This document shows, piece by piece, positions 16,052 to 24,225 of a DNA stretch of 64,000 nt. How positions within the stretch are numbered: the first letter of the stretch is position 1; every line of letters begins with the position of its first letter. A program made the translations under genes and the position numbers. This DNA is from Streptomyces olivochromogenes (GTDB taxonomy: Bacteria; Actinomycetota; Actinomycetes; Streptomycetales; Streptomycetaceae). The DNA is taken from the NCBI RefSeq assembly GCF_001514115.1, contig NZ_KQ948458.1, positions 1 to 64,000 of the forward strand, read 5' to 3'. The notes beneath the pieces are model-generated. The model did no database searches and was not told the DNA's origin. It saw nothing but the letters and a program-made list of their open reading frames with translations.

Positions 16052-17053
16052 GTGCGTAAGACGTGGGTCGTGGTGACCGCCGTCGCCGGGGTGGGGCTCG
16101 CCTTCATGTCGGCGCTGGTCGTCGGCGTCTACATGGTGGCCGGGAACCTCGCCAACGGGGTCGGCGGCGGATCGGTCGGGCTCGCCAAGGGTGCCGTGCC
16201 GGCCGCGTACCAGACGCTCGTGCAGAAGTGGGGCAATCTGTGCAGCGCGATCAATCCGGCGCTGCTCGCCGCACAGCTGTATCAGGAGAGCGGATTCAAC
16301 CCGAACGCCAAGAGTCCGGCAGCGGCCGAGGGCATAGCGCAATTCATCCCCGGCACCTGGGCCACGCACGGAATCGACGGCAACGGGGACGGCAAGCGCA
16401 ACGTATGGGACCCGAATGACGCGATTCCGTCGGCCGCCTCCTACGACTGCAAGCTCGCGTCCTATGTGAAGGACGCGCCCGGGAACACCACCGAGAACAT
16501 GCTCGCCGCTTACAACGCGGGGGCCTACGCGGTCATCAAGTACGAGGGCGTGCCGCCGTACAAGGAGACCCAGAATTATGTGAAGACGATCACAACTCTG
16601 GCGAAGAGCTTCGCGCGGCCGGTGAGCCGGGTGGATCCCTCGCAGCAGGCCGCCGCGGCGATCTACTACGCGCAGAAGAAGCTCGGCACGCCCTACCTGT
16701 GGGGCGGCAACGGAACCGCTGACCAGGGCGGACGCTTCGACTGCTCGGGTCTGACCAAGGCGGCGTACGAGAGCGTCGGAGTCACCCTGCCGCGCGTCGC
16801 CAACGACCAGTACAACGCCGGACCGCACCCCGCGCGCGCGGAACTGCTTCCGGGCGATCTGGTGTTCTTCTCCGACGACCTCACCAACTCACGGGCCATT
16901 CGGCACGTCGGTATCTACGTGGGTGGCGGGTACATGATCGACGCACCGCGAACGGGTGCCGTCATCCGCTTCGACCCCGTCGACACCCCCGACTACTTCG
17001 GCGCCACGCGCGTGACCGAGGATGGCGCGAAAGCGTTGCCGACGACGGTTTGA
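16052..17053 (+). CDS. Bifunctional wall hydrolase: SLT transglycosylase plus NlpC/P60 endopeptidase
   Basis: A 333-aa membrane-anchored peptidoglycan hydrolase. An N-terminal hydrophobic segment (about 5-32) leads to a lytic transglycosylase domain with catalytic Glu79 (QLYQESGFNP) and the SLT signatures AEGIAQFIPGTW and LAAYNAGAYAV, then an NlpC/P60 domain with Cys231 (FDCSGL) and His285 (RHVGIYV). This architecture is the usual wall-opening enzyme of Gram-positive conjugation systems (VirB1-like), so it may serve the type IV-like cluster at 1.6-8.8 kb. GTG at 16052 has GAGGGG about 9 nt upstream; an in-frame TTG at 16046 is less well spaced. Confidence 0.9.
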   Translation: MRKTWVVVTAVAGVGLAFMSALVVGVYMVAGNLANGVGGGSVGLAKGAVPAAYQTLVQKWGNLCSAINPALLAAQLYQESGFNPNAKSPAAAEGIAQFIPGTWATHGIDGNGDGKRNVWDPNDAIPSAASYDCKLASYVKDAPGNTTENMLAAYNAGAYAVIKYEGVPPYKETQNYVKTITTLAKSFARPVSRVDPSQQAAAAIYYAQKKLGTPYLWGGNGTADQGGRFDCSGLTKAAYESVGVTLPRVANDQYNAGPHPARAELLPGDLVFFSDDLTNSRAIRHVGIYVGGGYMIDAPRTGAVIRFDPVDTPDYFGATRVTEDGAKALPTTV

Positions 17054-17243
17054 TCCCACCCCTGAGCTGCGGCGATGTATCTCTCTTCGATAACGTCTGC
17101 GTGATCATTCGGTGGAGGGTGGAACGTACTGAAGGGGAATGTGCGTTCCTGTTGACGTAGAGCCGATCTACGACCACGGGGGTGGATCGGGCGGAGCACG
17201 AAAGGCTGCGCCCGCGGAAAGACGACGAAGGGGCCGCAGCACC

Positions 17244-17945
17244 ATGGCTGGACTCGCCGAATCCGGTTCGAACCCCGACGTGGACCTGCTGTACGACATC
17301 AACGGCCTCGCCAAGGACGCGCCGCACTGGTTCGACCGCGGCATGGAGTTCGTCGGCGAGTACGGGCTGCTGCTCGCCATGGTTCTGCTGGTGCTGTGGT
17401 GCTGGTGGACCGTGCGGCGGCGCGGTGACGAGAACGCCGCCCCGGCGGTGGCCGCGCTCGTCTGGGCGCCGCTCGCGGCCGGCGTCGCGGTGCTGGTGAA
17501 CGTGCCGATACGGGGCTTCGTGGAGCGGCCCCGCCCCTTCGTGGACCACCAGGGGCTCGACGTCCTGGTCAGCGGCAAGACCGACTTCTCCTTCGTCAGC
17601 GACCACGCGACGCTCACCATGGCGATCGGCGTCGGGCTGTTCGTCGCGAACCGGAAGTTCGGGCTCGTCGGGATAGGGCTCGCGCTGCTCGAAGGCTTCT
17701 GCCGGGTCTACATGGGCGTGCACTACCCGACGGACGTCATCGGCGGCTTCGCCCTCGGCACCGCCGTCGCCCTGCTGCTGTCCCCGCTCGCCATGGCCCT
17801 GCTGACCCCGGTGACGAAGGCCGTGGAGCGCTCGCGGCGCGCCGGATGGCTGATCCAGGCGCGGAGCGTGGGGCGTGCGGGGCAGGAGGCGCTGATTCCC
17901 GGGGCGCGGGTGGAGCGCCCCGAGGAGCCTGACCTCGCGGCGTAG
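17244..17945 (+). CDS. PAP2 superfamily phosphatase (undecaprenyl-diphosphatase-like)
   Basis: A 233-aa polytopic membrane phosphatase. PAP2 motifs are present as IRGFVERPRPF (motif 1), SFVSDHAT (motif 2, catalytic-loop His) and CRVYMGVHYPTDV (motif 3 with nucleophilic His and Asp). Five to six helices are expected. It probably dephosphorylates an isoprenoid or phosphatidate diphosphate at the outer membrane face. ATG at 17244 is preceded by GAAGGGG; the frame is open to 17139 but the added residues are not family-like. Monocistronic, convergent with the flavoprotein gene. Confidence 0.85.
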   Translation: MAGLAESGSNPDVDLLYDINGLAKDAPHWFDRGMEFVGEYGLLLAMVLLVLWCWWTVRRRGDENAAPAVAALVWAPLAAGVAVLVNVPIRGFVERPRPFVDHQGLDVLVSGKTDFSFVSDHATLTMAIGVGLFVANRKFGLVGIGLALLEGFCRVYMGVHYPTDVIGGFALGTAVALLLSPLAMALLTPVTKAVERSRRAGWLIQARSVGRAGQEALIPGARVERPEEPDLAA

Positions 17946-17993
17946 GCGCTCCCCCGACAGGGTGATCTCGGGGTGCTTCCCCTTACGGGGCGC

Positions 17994-19580
17994 TCAGAGC
18001 GCCTGGGGGAAGGTGAAGAAGCGGTTCGGGTCGTACTGCTTCTTCAGGGCCGCGAGGCGGGTCGCCGCGTCGCCGTAGTACGCCTTGCGCCAGTTGGTGA
18101 GGCTCGCGTCCGTGTAGTTCTGGTAGGCGGCACCGGAGGCGTAGGGGGCCATCGCAGAGTGGGCGGAGGTCAGCCAGGACTGGACCGTGGTGCCGGAGGC
18201 GCCGGCGCCCCAGGAGGCGATGTACTGGGCGAGCATGCGCGAACGCCGGTGCACGAACGCCGTCGCGGTAGGCGAGACCCGGTTGACCGCACCGCCCAGT
18301 GCGGTGAGCGCGATGCTGCCCGCGCCGCCGCGGACCGAGGAGATCTGGTGCAGCAGCGTCTGGATGCCGGCCGCGGAGATCGAGCGGTCGAAGAAGTCCG
18401 AGCGGGCCGCGTACGTCTCACGACCGAGGGCGCCCTGCGCGGAACGGCCCGGCGTCGAACCCGGCAGATGGCACTGGGCGTCGGTGGGGAACGAGGAGCA
18501 GCCCGCGTACGCCTCCATCGACTCCTTGTAGGAGTGCTTCTTGAGCGAGACGCTGCGCGCGGGGCCGCCGACTTTGGTGGCCAGGCGGTCCACGGCGTTC
18601 TGGAGTTCGCCGTAGGTGCCCAGGGAGAAGGCGGCGACGGCGACGGTGGGCGTGCCGCTGCCGTTCTCCAGGTGGAGCGAGGACCAGATCTCGTCCGGCT
18701 GGCTGGGGCCCCACTCCTGCCAGGCCTTCACCACGGCGGCGGCCTTCGCCCAGGGCCACGTCATGTACGCCGACACGGCCTGCGGGGCGGCGTGGGTCTT
18801 GAAGCGCAGCTCGGTGACGACACCGAAGTTGCCGTTGCCGGCGCCGCGCAGGGCCCAGAAGAGGTCCTTGTTCTCGCTCGCGTTCGCCACGAGCTGCTTG
18901 CCGTCCGCGGTGATCAGCGTCGCCTGGGTGAGGCTGTCACAGGTCAGGCCGTACGCCCGTGACACGACACCGTGGCCGCCGCCGAGGGTCAGGCCGGAGA
19001 CGCCGACGGTCGGGCAGGAACCGGCCGGGATCGTGACGCCCTTCGCGGCGAGCGCCCGGTAGACGTCGATCAGCTTGGATCCGGCGCCGACCACCGCCTC
19101 GTTCGCGGACGCCCGGATGGTGTTGAGCTTGGACACGTCCAGGATCAGGCGGCCGTTCCCGGAGGACCAGCCCGCGTAGGAGTGGCCGCCGTTGCGGATC
19201 GACAGCGGGATGTTGTGGGCGCGGGCGTAGGCCATGGTCGTACGGATGTCGTCCGCGTGGGCGACGTACGCGACGGCGGTGGGCTTCAGGGAGTCGAAGC
19301 GGGTGTTGTACAGCTGGTGGGCCGTCGACCAGCTGCGGTCGCCGGGTCGCACCAGCGAGCCGTCGAGGTCCTTGGCGAGGGCCGTCCAGTTGGCGGCGGC
19401 GTGGGCGGCCAGGCCGCTGCCCGTGCTGCTCGTGCCCGTGCTGGTGGTGGCCGTGTGGATGGAGGCGCCGGCCGTGTCCGTGGCCGCCGCCTTGCCCCCG
19501 CTGCCCTTGCCGTTGCACGCGGCCGTGGCCGCCGCCGCGAGCGCGGCCGCGCCGCCACCTATGAACGTACGCCGTTGCAT
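17994..19580 (-). CDS. BBE-type FAD-linked oxidase, Tat lipoprotein-like
   Basis: A 528-aa exported flavoprotein of the berberine-bridge/glucooligosaccharide oxidase type. The N-terminus carries RR and a lipobox ending in Cys22 (ATAAC), suggesting Tat export and lipid anchoring. The FAD domain has His133 (NGGHSYAG) and Cys189 (GSCPTVG), the two residues that make bicovalent FAD links in this family. The C-terminal BBE motif is NYTDASLTNWRKAYYG...RLAALKKQYDPNRFF. ATG at 19580 has GGAGG 6 nt upstream. The substrate (sugar, alkaloid-like or secondary metabolite) cannot be read from sequence. Confidence 0.9.
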   Translation of the reverse strand: MQRRTFIGGGAAALAAAATAACNGKGSGGKAAATDTAGASIHTATTSTGTSSTGSGLAAHAAANWTALAKDLDGSLVRPGDRSWSTAHQLYNTRFDSLKPTAVAYVAHADDIRTTMAYARAHNIPLSIRNGGHSYAGWSSGNGRLILDVSKLNTIRASANEAVVGAGSKLIDVYRALAAKGVTIPAGSCPTVGVSGLTLGGGHGVVSRAYGLTCDSLTQATLITADGKQLVANASENKDLFWALRGAGNGNFGVVTELRFKTHAAPQAVSAYMTWPWAKAAAVVKAWQEWGPSQPDEIWSSLHLENGSGTPTVAVAAFSLGTYGELQNAVDRLATKVGGPARSVSLKKHSYKESMEAYAGCSSFPTDAQCHLPGSTPGRSAQGALGRETYAARSDFFDRSISAAGIQTLLHQISSVRGGAGSIALTALGGAVNRVSPTATAFVHRRSRMLAQYIASWGAGASGTTVQSWLTSAHSAMAPYASGAAYQNYTDASLTNWRKAYYGDAATRLAALKKQYDPNRFFTFPQAL

Positions 19581-19771
19581 GTGCGCCTCCCGTTGCTTCC
19601 CGTGCGTGGGACGAGACGTGTGCCGGGTCCTGGGGGTTCCGCGGCGGGCGGGCGCGGGACGGAACCGGGACATGGCCGTGATCCCGCGCGGATCTCGCCC
19701 CCATCTTGAACCTGGTCTGGGCCTTTTTGGCCGCGCGTGGGCGAGAGGTTGGTCACGCCGCTTTTGGGGCG

Positions 19772-19945
19772 CTATGTGAGCGGCGTGTGCACCAAGTGGC
19801 CCTCGGCGTCGGTGCGGGCCAGGCTGCGGGCGCGGCGGGCCGGGCCTCGCCAGCCGCAGGTGCAGCGCGCCAGACAGAAGCGACCCTGCTCGATCGTCGT
19901 CGTTCGGTGTTCCTGGACGGGATGGGTCTCCTCCGGTTGCGCCAC
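19772..19945 (-). CDS. Small CxC-motif conserved protein (57 aa)
   Basis: A 57-aa protein. Its centre carries three cysteines (FCLARCTCGWRG) followed by a basic stretch (ARRARSLA) and a C-terminal DAEGHLVH, which resembles a small metal-binding or thiol motif. I recall similar short proteins in other Streptomyces. The start is taken as GTG at 19945; the ribosome site is poor and an earlier start is possible because the frame is open upstream. Function unknown. Its basic, Cys-rich nature would fit a nucleic-acid or metal-binding accessory protein, which is inference. Confidence 0.6.
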   Translation of the reverse strand: MAQPEETHPVQEHRTTTIEQGRFCLARCTCGWRGPARRARSLARTDAEGHLVHTPLT

Positions 19946-20062
19946 ACCGACAACGTTACCCAAGGCAAGCAAATGAATCGCCCCCGCGTGACGGCCGTCC
20001 CTACCCGTCGTTAACCGGAACGACAGGAGGCCCGGGACGGACCGGCTGGGGGTCGGCGGACG

Positions 20063-20902
20063 ATGGTGGCGCAGCAGCAGAGTCGGACGGGCACGGGCGT
20101 CGTCGCGGTCGCGATGGCGGGGCTCATGGTCTGCGTCGGCGGATGTTCCGTCGGCCGGGCCGGTGCCGAGGACGCGCGCGAGGGCGTCACCTCCGTCGAG
20201 GTACTGCACCGGGCCGCCGCCACACTGGAGCGCGCCGGCAGTGCCAAGACCCGTACGTCGATGGAGATGGCCACCGGCGGGACCCGGGTCACCATCCGCG
20301 GCCAGGGTGTCTACGACTTCAAGAAGCAGCTGGGGCAGTTGAAGGTGCTGCTGCCGCAGGATCCCGCGGGTGCCGTCGAGCACCGGCCGATCACCGAACT
20401 CCTCGCCCCGGGTGCCCTGTTCATGAAGAACCGCGGTGCCGGTGTCCCCGCCGACAAATGGGTGCGCGTCGACACGGCCACCCTCTCCGACGGGAACCTC
20501 GTGACCGGCGGCGCCACCGACCCGTTCGCCGCCGCGGAGTTGTTGCGGGGGGCGCGGACGGCGACGTACATGGGGAGGACGGAGGTGGCCGGGACGCCGG
20601 TGCGGCACTATCGCGGGACCGCCGACCTGGACATCGCAGCGCGGAGCGCCTCGCGGGGGAACCGGAAGGCACTCGCGGCGGCGGCGAAGGGGTTCGCGAC
20701 CGCCGAAGTCCCGTTCGACGCCTATCTCGACGACCAGGGGCGCGTCCGCAAGCTCCGGAACCGGTTCAGCTTCATCAACGGGCGGCAGAAGGGCACCGTC
20801 GCGGTCGCCTCGACGACCTTGCTGTACGACTTCGGGGTCCCCGCCCACGTACGGCTTCCGGAACCCGAGGACATCTTCGCGGGGAAGATCGCGGAGCCGT
20901 AG
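20063..20902 (+). CDS. Putative lipoprotein, LppX/LprG-like fold possible
   Basis: A 279-aa predicted lipoprotein: an N-terminal hydrophobic segment ends in a lipobox with Cys28 (VCVGGC). The body has the layout of LppX/LprAFG-type or DUF1396-type lipoproteins (LHRAAATLERAGSAKTRTSM..., then VYDFKKQLGQL, and a late SFINGRQKGTVAVASTTLLYDFG). No catalytic motif. In such families the protein binds a lipid or senses a surface ligand. The ATG at 20063 is the only start compatible with the signal peptide. The downstream 59-aa gene lies 97 bp away on the same strand. Confidence 0.75.
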   Translation: MVAQQQSRTGTGVVAVAMAGLMVCVGGCSVGRAGAEDAREGVTSVEVLHRAAATLERAGSAKTRTSMEMATGGTRVTIRGQGVYDFKKQLGQLKVLLPQDPAGAVEHRPITELLAPGALFMKNRGAGVPADKWVRVDTATLSDGNLVTGGATDPFAAAELLRGARTATYMGRTEVAGTPVRHYRGTADLDIAARSASRGNRKALAAAAKGFATAEVPFDAYLDDQGRVRKLRNRFSFINGRQKGTVAVASTTLLYDFGVPAHVRLPEPEDIFAGKIAEP

Positions 20903-20999
20903 ACGGTTGGGGGCTGGAAATGGCCCTTCCGTGCCATGCGCGGTGTGTAGGCCGCTCCCTACCCTAGGAAGTCGGTGACGGCAGGAAGAGGTGATGCAC

Positions 21000-21179
21000 G
21001 TGGCTCCGGTCGGCGGTACGGCAGTTCAGGACCACGTGGCCCTCGCCGAGATCGAGCTGTGCGGCGACCTGATCATCGCGGCCTCGGCCGCCCACGAGGA
21101 GCGGCTCAGCCTGGAGAGCATCGACGAGGTACTGAAGGTGGCCGAAGAGCGCACCCGGGGGAGCGGCACGGGGGAGTAG
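21000..21179 (+). CDS. Hypothetical 59-aa protein
   Basis: Small soluble acidic protein containing VALAEIELCGDLIIAASAAHEERLSLESIDEVLKV. GTG at 21000 was chosen because AGGTGAT lies 5 nt upstream, an excellent match to the 16S 3' end; GTG and ATG codons at 20991 and 20994 are further upstream. No recognised domain. The helix-rich ERLSLESIDEVL segment resembles small Streptomyces proteins annotated only as hypothetical. Sits between a lipoprotein gene and the convergent CsoR gene. Confidence 0.65.
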   Translation: MAPVGGTAVQDHVALAEIELCGDLIIAASAAHEERLSLESIDEVLKVAEERTRGSGTGE

Positions 21180-21221
21180 GCCCGCTTCACGTGCGCACTT
21201 CGGCGTCCCCGTGCGTTTGCG

Positions 21222-21683
21222 TCATGTGCGCAGCAGGCGGCCGATGGCCTTCGTGGCCTCCTCGACCTTCGCGTCGATCTCCTCGCCGCCCTTGAGGGCC
21301 GCGTCCGCGACGCAGTGGCGCAGGTGTTCCTCGAGGAGCTGGAGCGCGAAGGACTGGAGGGCCTTCGTGGAGGCGGAGACCTGGGTGAGTATGTCGATGC
21401 AGTAGACGTCCTCGTCGACCATTCGCTGCAGGCCGCGGATCTGGCCCTCGATGCGGCGCAGGCGCTTGAGGTGTTCGGCCTTCTGCTTGTGGTAGCCGTG
21501 GATGCCGCGGTCGTGGTCGGTCACGACGCCTCCGGCCTCGCTCCCGAGTTCCTCGCTTCCAGCTCCCTCGCTTCCGACTTCCTCGGTATCGGTGGGGGTC
21601 TGGATGTTCGAAATGTCCGGGACCTCCTGAACCGTTTCGGCCCTGTCGGAGGGCGCCGTCGCGCCGGCCTCGGTGGTCGTCAT
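21222..21683 (-). CDS. csoR: CsoR-family copper-sensing repressor
   Basis: A 153-aa DUF156/CsoR-type repressor with an unusually long acidic N-terminal extension (about 60 residues) ahead of the four-helix domain (HKQKAEHLKRLRRIEGQIRGLQRMV). The Cu(I) ligands are all present with the canonical spacing: Cys95, His120 and Cys124. It should repress its own gene and copper-export genes and release DNA on binding Cu(I). ATG at 21683 has AGGAGG upstream. A matching operator-like palindrome sits at 21708-21728. No copper transporter gene is adjacent in the window, so targets must lie elsewhere. Confidence 0.85.
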   Translation of the reverse strand: MTTTEAGATAPSDRAETVQEVPDISNIQTPTDTEEVGSEGAGSEELGSEAGGVVTDHDRGIHGYHKQKAEHLKRLRRIEGQIRGLQRMVDEDVYCIDILTQVSASTKALQSFALQLLEEHLRHCVADAALKGGEEIDAKVEEATKAIGRLLRT

Positions 21684-21707
21684 CGCGTCCTCCTGATGGT
21701 CCGGTAT

Positions 21708-21728
21708 ATATACCCCTGGCGGGTATAT
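21708..21728. promoter_or_regulatory. CsoR-type operator palindrome
   Basis: Arms ATATACCC (21708-21715) and GGGTATAT (21721-21728) around CTGGC, located 24 bp upstream of the csoR start. CsoR operators typically have G/C tracts flanked by TA-rich ends (TACCCC...GGGGTA), which this fits. The TATATA portion could also be the -10 element, so binding would block polymerase directly. Confidence 0.7.
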
Positions 21729-21892
21729 GGTAACGAACTTTGCTGGGTATAGGGCCCTTGCCGGATGCCGGGACCGGACCCTGTGCTGATCACTGTGCCT
21801 GATGGGCGACACTGGGGGACGGCCGGTTAGCCGTGGCCGGATGATGCGCCTAGCATCAGCCTGACCGAACAAAAGGACCCCGAGGACCCCAA

Positions 21893-22513
21893 GTGCGCTT
21901 TCGTCTGACCCCCAGGGAGACGAGCTTCTACGACATGTTCTCCGCCTCCGCGGACAACATCGTCACGGGCTCGAAACTCCTGATGGAACTGCTCGGGGCG
22001 GACGCCTCCGCCCGGGCCGAGATCGCAGAGCGCATGCGGGCCGCCGAACACGCCGGTGACGACGCCACTCACGCGATCTTCCACCAGTTGAACTCCTCCT
22101 TCATCACGCCGTTCGACCGCGAGGACATCTACAACCTGGCCTCGTCCCTCGACGACATCATGGACTTCATGGAGGAGGCCGTCGACCTGGTCGTGCTGTA
22201 TCAGGTCGAAGAGCTCCCCAAGGGTGTGGAACAGCAGATCGAGGTACTGGCGCGGGCCGCCGAGCTGACGGCCGAGGCCATGCCGAACCTGCGGACGATG
22301 GACAACCTCACCGAGTACTGGATCGAGGTCAACCGGCTGGAGAACCAGGCCGACCAGATCCACCGCAAGCTGCTCGCCCACCTCTTCAACGGCAAGTACG
22401 ACGCCATCGAGGTCCTGAAGCTCAAGCAGATCGTGGATGTGCTGGAGGAAGCGGCCGACGCGTTCGAACATGTGGCGAACACGGTGGAGACCATCGCCGT
22501 CAAGGAGTCCTGA
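21893..22513 (+). CDS. DUF47 family PhoU-like accessory protein of PiT transporter
   Basis: A 206-aa all-helical DUF47 (PhoU-like) protein. Family landmarks are FYDMFSASADNI, FHQLNSSFITPFDREDIYNLASSLDDIMDF and LKLKQIVDVLEEAADAFEHVANTVE. Such proteins are encoded with Pit transporters and modulate phosphate uptake. GTG at 21893 has GAGG 7 nt upstream. Five nucleotides separate it from pit, so the two are co-transcribed. It lies divergently from csoR. Confidence 0.9.
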   Translation: MRFRLTPRETSFYDMFSASADNIVTGSKLLMELLGADASARAEIAERMRAAEHAGDDATHAIFHQLNSSFITPFDREDIYNLASSLDDIMDFMEEAVDLVVLYQVEELPKGVEQQIEVLARAAELTAEAMPNLRTMDNLTEYWIEVNRLENQADQIHRKLLAHLFNGKYDAIEVLKLKQIVDVLEEAADAFEHVANTVETIAVKES

Positions 22514-22518
22514 ACTTC

Positions 22519-23517
22519 GTGGACACCTTTGCGCTGGTCGTGACCATTCTGGTCGCGCTCGGATTCACGTACACGAACGGCTTTCACGACTCGGCGAACG
22601 CCATCGCCACGTCGGTGTCCACGCGGGCGCTGACCCCGCGGGCCGCGCTCGCCATGGCCGCGGTGATGAACCTCGCCGGTGCGTTCCTCGGGAGCGGGGT
22701 GGCGAACACCGTCAGCAAGGGGCTGATCGCGACGCCCGAGGGGTCGAAGGGGATGGGGATCCTCTTCGCCGCGCTCGTCGGGGCGATCGTCTGGAACCTG
22801 GTCACCTGGTACTTCGGGCTTCCGTCGTCCTCCTCGCACGCGTTGTTCGGGGGACTGGTGGGGGCCGCGCTCGCGGGCGGTACGAAGGTGCTGTGGTCCG
22901 GGGTCGTGGACAAGGTCATCATCCCGATGTTCCTGTCGCCGGTCGTCGGTCTGATCGTCGGTTATCTGGTCATGTGCGCGATCATGTGGCTGTTCCGGCG
23001 GGCCAATCCCCACAAGGCCAAGCGGGGGTTCCGTATCGCGCAGACGGTGTCCGCGGCGGGGATGGCGCTCGGGCACGGTCTTCAGGACGCCCAGAAGACG
23101 ATGGGTGTCGTGGTGATGGCGCTCGTCATCGGCGACGTCCAGAAGTCGGACGACCCGATTCCGGTGTGGGTGAAGATCGTCTGTGCGGTGATGCTGTCGC
23201 TGGGGACGTACGCCGGTGGGTGGCGCATCATGCGGACGCTCGGGCGCAAGATCATTGAGCTGGATCCGCCGCAGGGGTTCGCCGCGGAGACGACGGGGGC
23301 GTCGATCATGTTCGCCACGGCGTTTCTTTTCAAGGCGCCGATCTCGACCACGCATGTCATCACTTCGGCGATCATGGGTGTCGGGGCGACGAAGCGGGTG
23401 AACGCGGTTCGCTGGGGTGTCGCCAAGAACATCGTCCTGGGGTGGTTCATCACGATGCCGGCCGCGGCGTTGGTGGCTGCCGCCAGCTTCTGGGTCGTGG
23501 ACCTGGCGTTCCTGTAG
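22519..23517 (+). CDS. pit: Low-affinity inorganic phosphate transporter (PiT family)
   Basis: A 332-aa polytopic PiT family permease that imports metal-phosphate by proton or cation symport. The two inverted halves carry the family signatures NGFHDSANAIATSVSTRAL near the N-terminus and the AAETTGASIMFATAFLFKAPISTTHVITSAIMG block near the C-terminus, with WYFGLPSSSSHALFGG between them. GTG at 22519 has AAGGAG 11 nt upstream. Second gene of the DUF47-pit operon and next to pstSCAB, so low- and high-affinity phosphate uptake are clustered. Confidence 0.95.
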   Translation: MDTFALVVTILVALGFTYTNGFHDSANAIATSVSTRALTPRAALAMAAVMNLAGAFLGSGVANTVSKGLIATPEGSKGMGILFAALVGAIVWNLVTWYFGLPSSSSHALFGGLVGAALAGGTKVLWSGVVDKVIIPMFLSPVVGLIVGYLVMCAIMWLFRRANPHKAKRGFRIAQTVSAAGMALGHGLQDAQKTMGVVVMALVIGDVQKSDDPIPVWVKIVCAVMLSLGTYAGGWRIMRTLGRKIIELDPPQGFAAETTGASIMFATAFLFKAPISTTHVITSAIMGVGATKRVNAVRWGVAKNIVLGWFITMPAAALVAAASFWVVDLAFL

Positions 23518-24129
23518 GACGCCGGACGCACCAACGCTTCTCGCCCCCGCCGCCCCTACCCGACCCATCCCCAGGGGCTCCGCCCCTTCAACCCCGCCAG
23601 GGGCTCCGCCCCCGGACCCCCGATCGCCCGAAGGGCTCGTCCTCAAACGCCGGACGGGCTGAGTGATACGGGCCGGGGTCGAGGCTTTCAGGGGCGCGGG
23701 GAACTGCGCGCCAAGCCCCCGCCGGCCGGCAGTCATAGGACTTCGGGTGTGTGGGGCATCGGCCCCCGACCTGGTCCTCACATGCCGGGCAGGCTGAGTG
23801 ATGCGGGCCGGGTCGAGGCTTTTAGGGGCGCGGGGAACTGCGCGCCAAGCCCCCGCCGGCCGGCAGTCATAGGACTTCGGGTGTGTGGGGCATCGGCCCC
23901 CGACCTGGTCCTCACATGCCGGGCAGGCTGAGTGGTACGGGTCGGGTCGAGGCTTTTAGGGGCGCGGGGAACTGCGCGCCAAGCCCCCACCGGCCGGCAG
24001 TCAAAGGACTTCGGGTGGGCGGGGGATGTGGGGCGGAGCCCCGCTTCTGGGGGTGCGGGGGACTGCGCGAGCAAGTCTCACCGGCCCGTGGTCGGAAGAC
24101 TCCCCGACGCCGACTGAACCTCGTCAGAA
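23518..24129. repeat. Intergenic repeat block: three tandem ~134-bp units and GC-rich hairpins
   Basis: Gene-free. After pit come GC hairpins (GGGGCTCCGCCCC type) and the segment CTCGTCCTCAAACGCCGGACG, a motif I have seen widely in Streptomyces intergenic DNA. Then a unit of 134-135 bp begins at 23658, 23793 and 23927; two copies are complete and the third decays after about 24015. Each unit contains AGGGGCGCGGGGAACTGCGCGCCAAGCCCCC, another common Streptomyces interspersed sequence. No coding capacity with a start is seen. Confidence 0.85.
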
Positions 24130-24173
24130 GACGAGCGGGCCCGCCCCCGGGAGCCAGGGGCGGGCCCTTCTCG
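24130..24173 (-). terminator. Terminator of the pst operon
   Basis: GGGCCCGCCCC (24137-24147) pairs with GGGGCGGGCCC (24157-24167); outer bases GAAGACGAG and CTTCTCGTC extend the stem imperfectly. It lies 53-96 bp downstream of pstB on the minus strand. Confidence 0.75.
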
Positions 24174-24225
24174 TCCTCGCGGTGGCACCGCCATGCAGCA
24201 CCGCGAGGGGTATGGGGGAAACGGC

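Noticed and set aside
17266..17282. tRNA T-arm-like GGTTCGAACCCC
   Set aside because: Lies inside the PAP2 coding sequence and no acceptor or anticodon arm can be folded around it.
23658..24015. Possible CRISPR array
   Set aside because: The repeats are 134 bp tandem units with no unique spacers; no cas gene is nearby.
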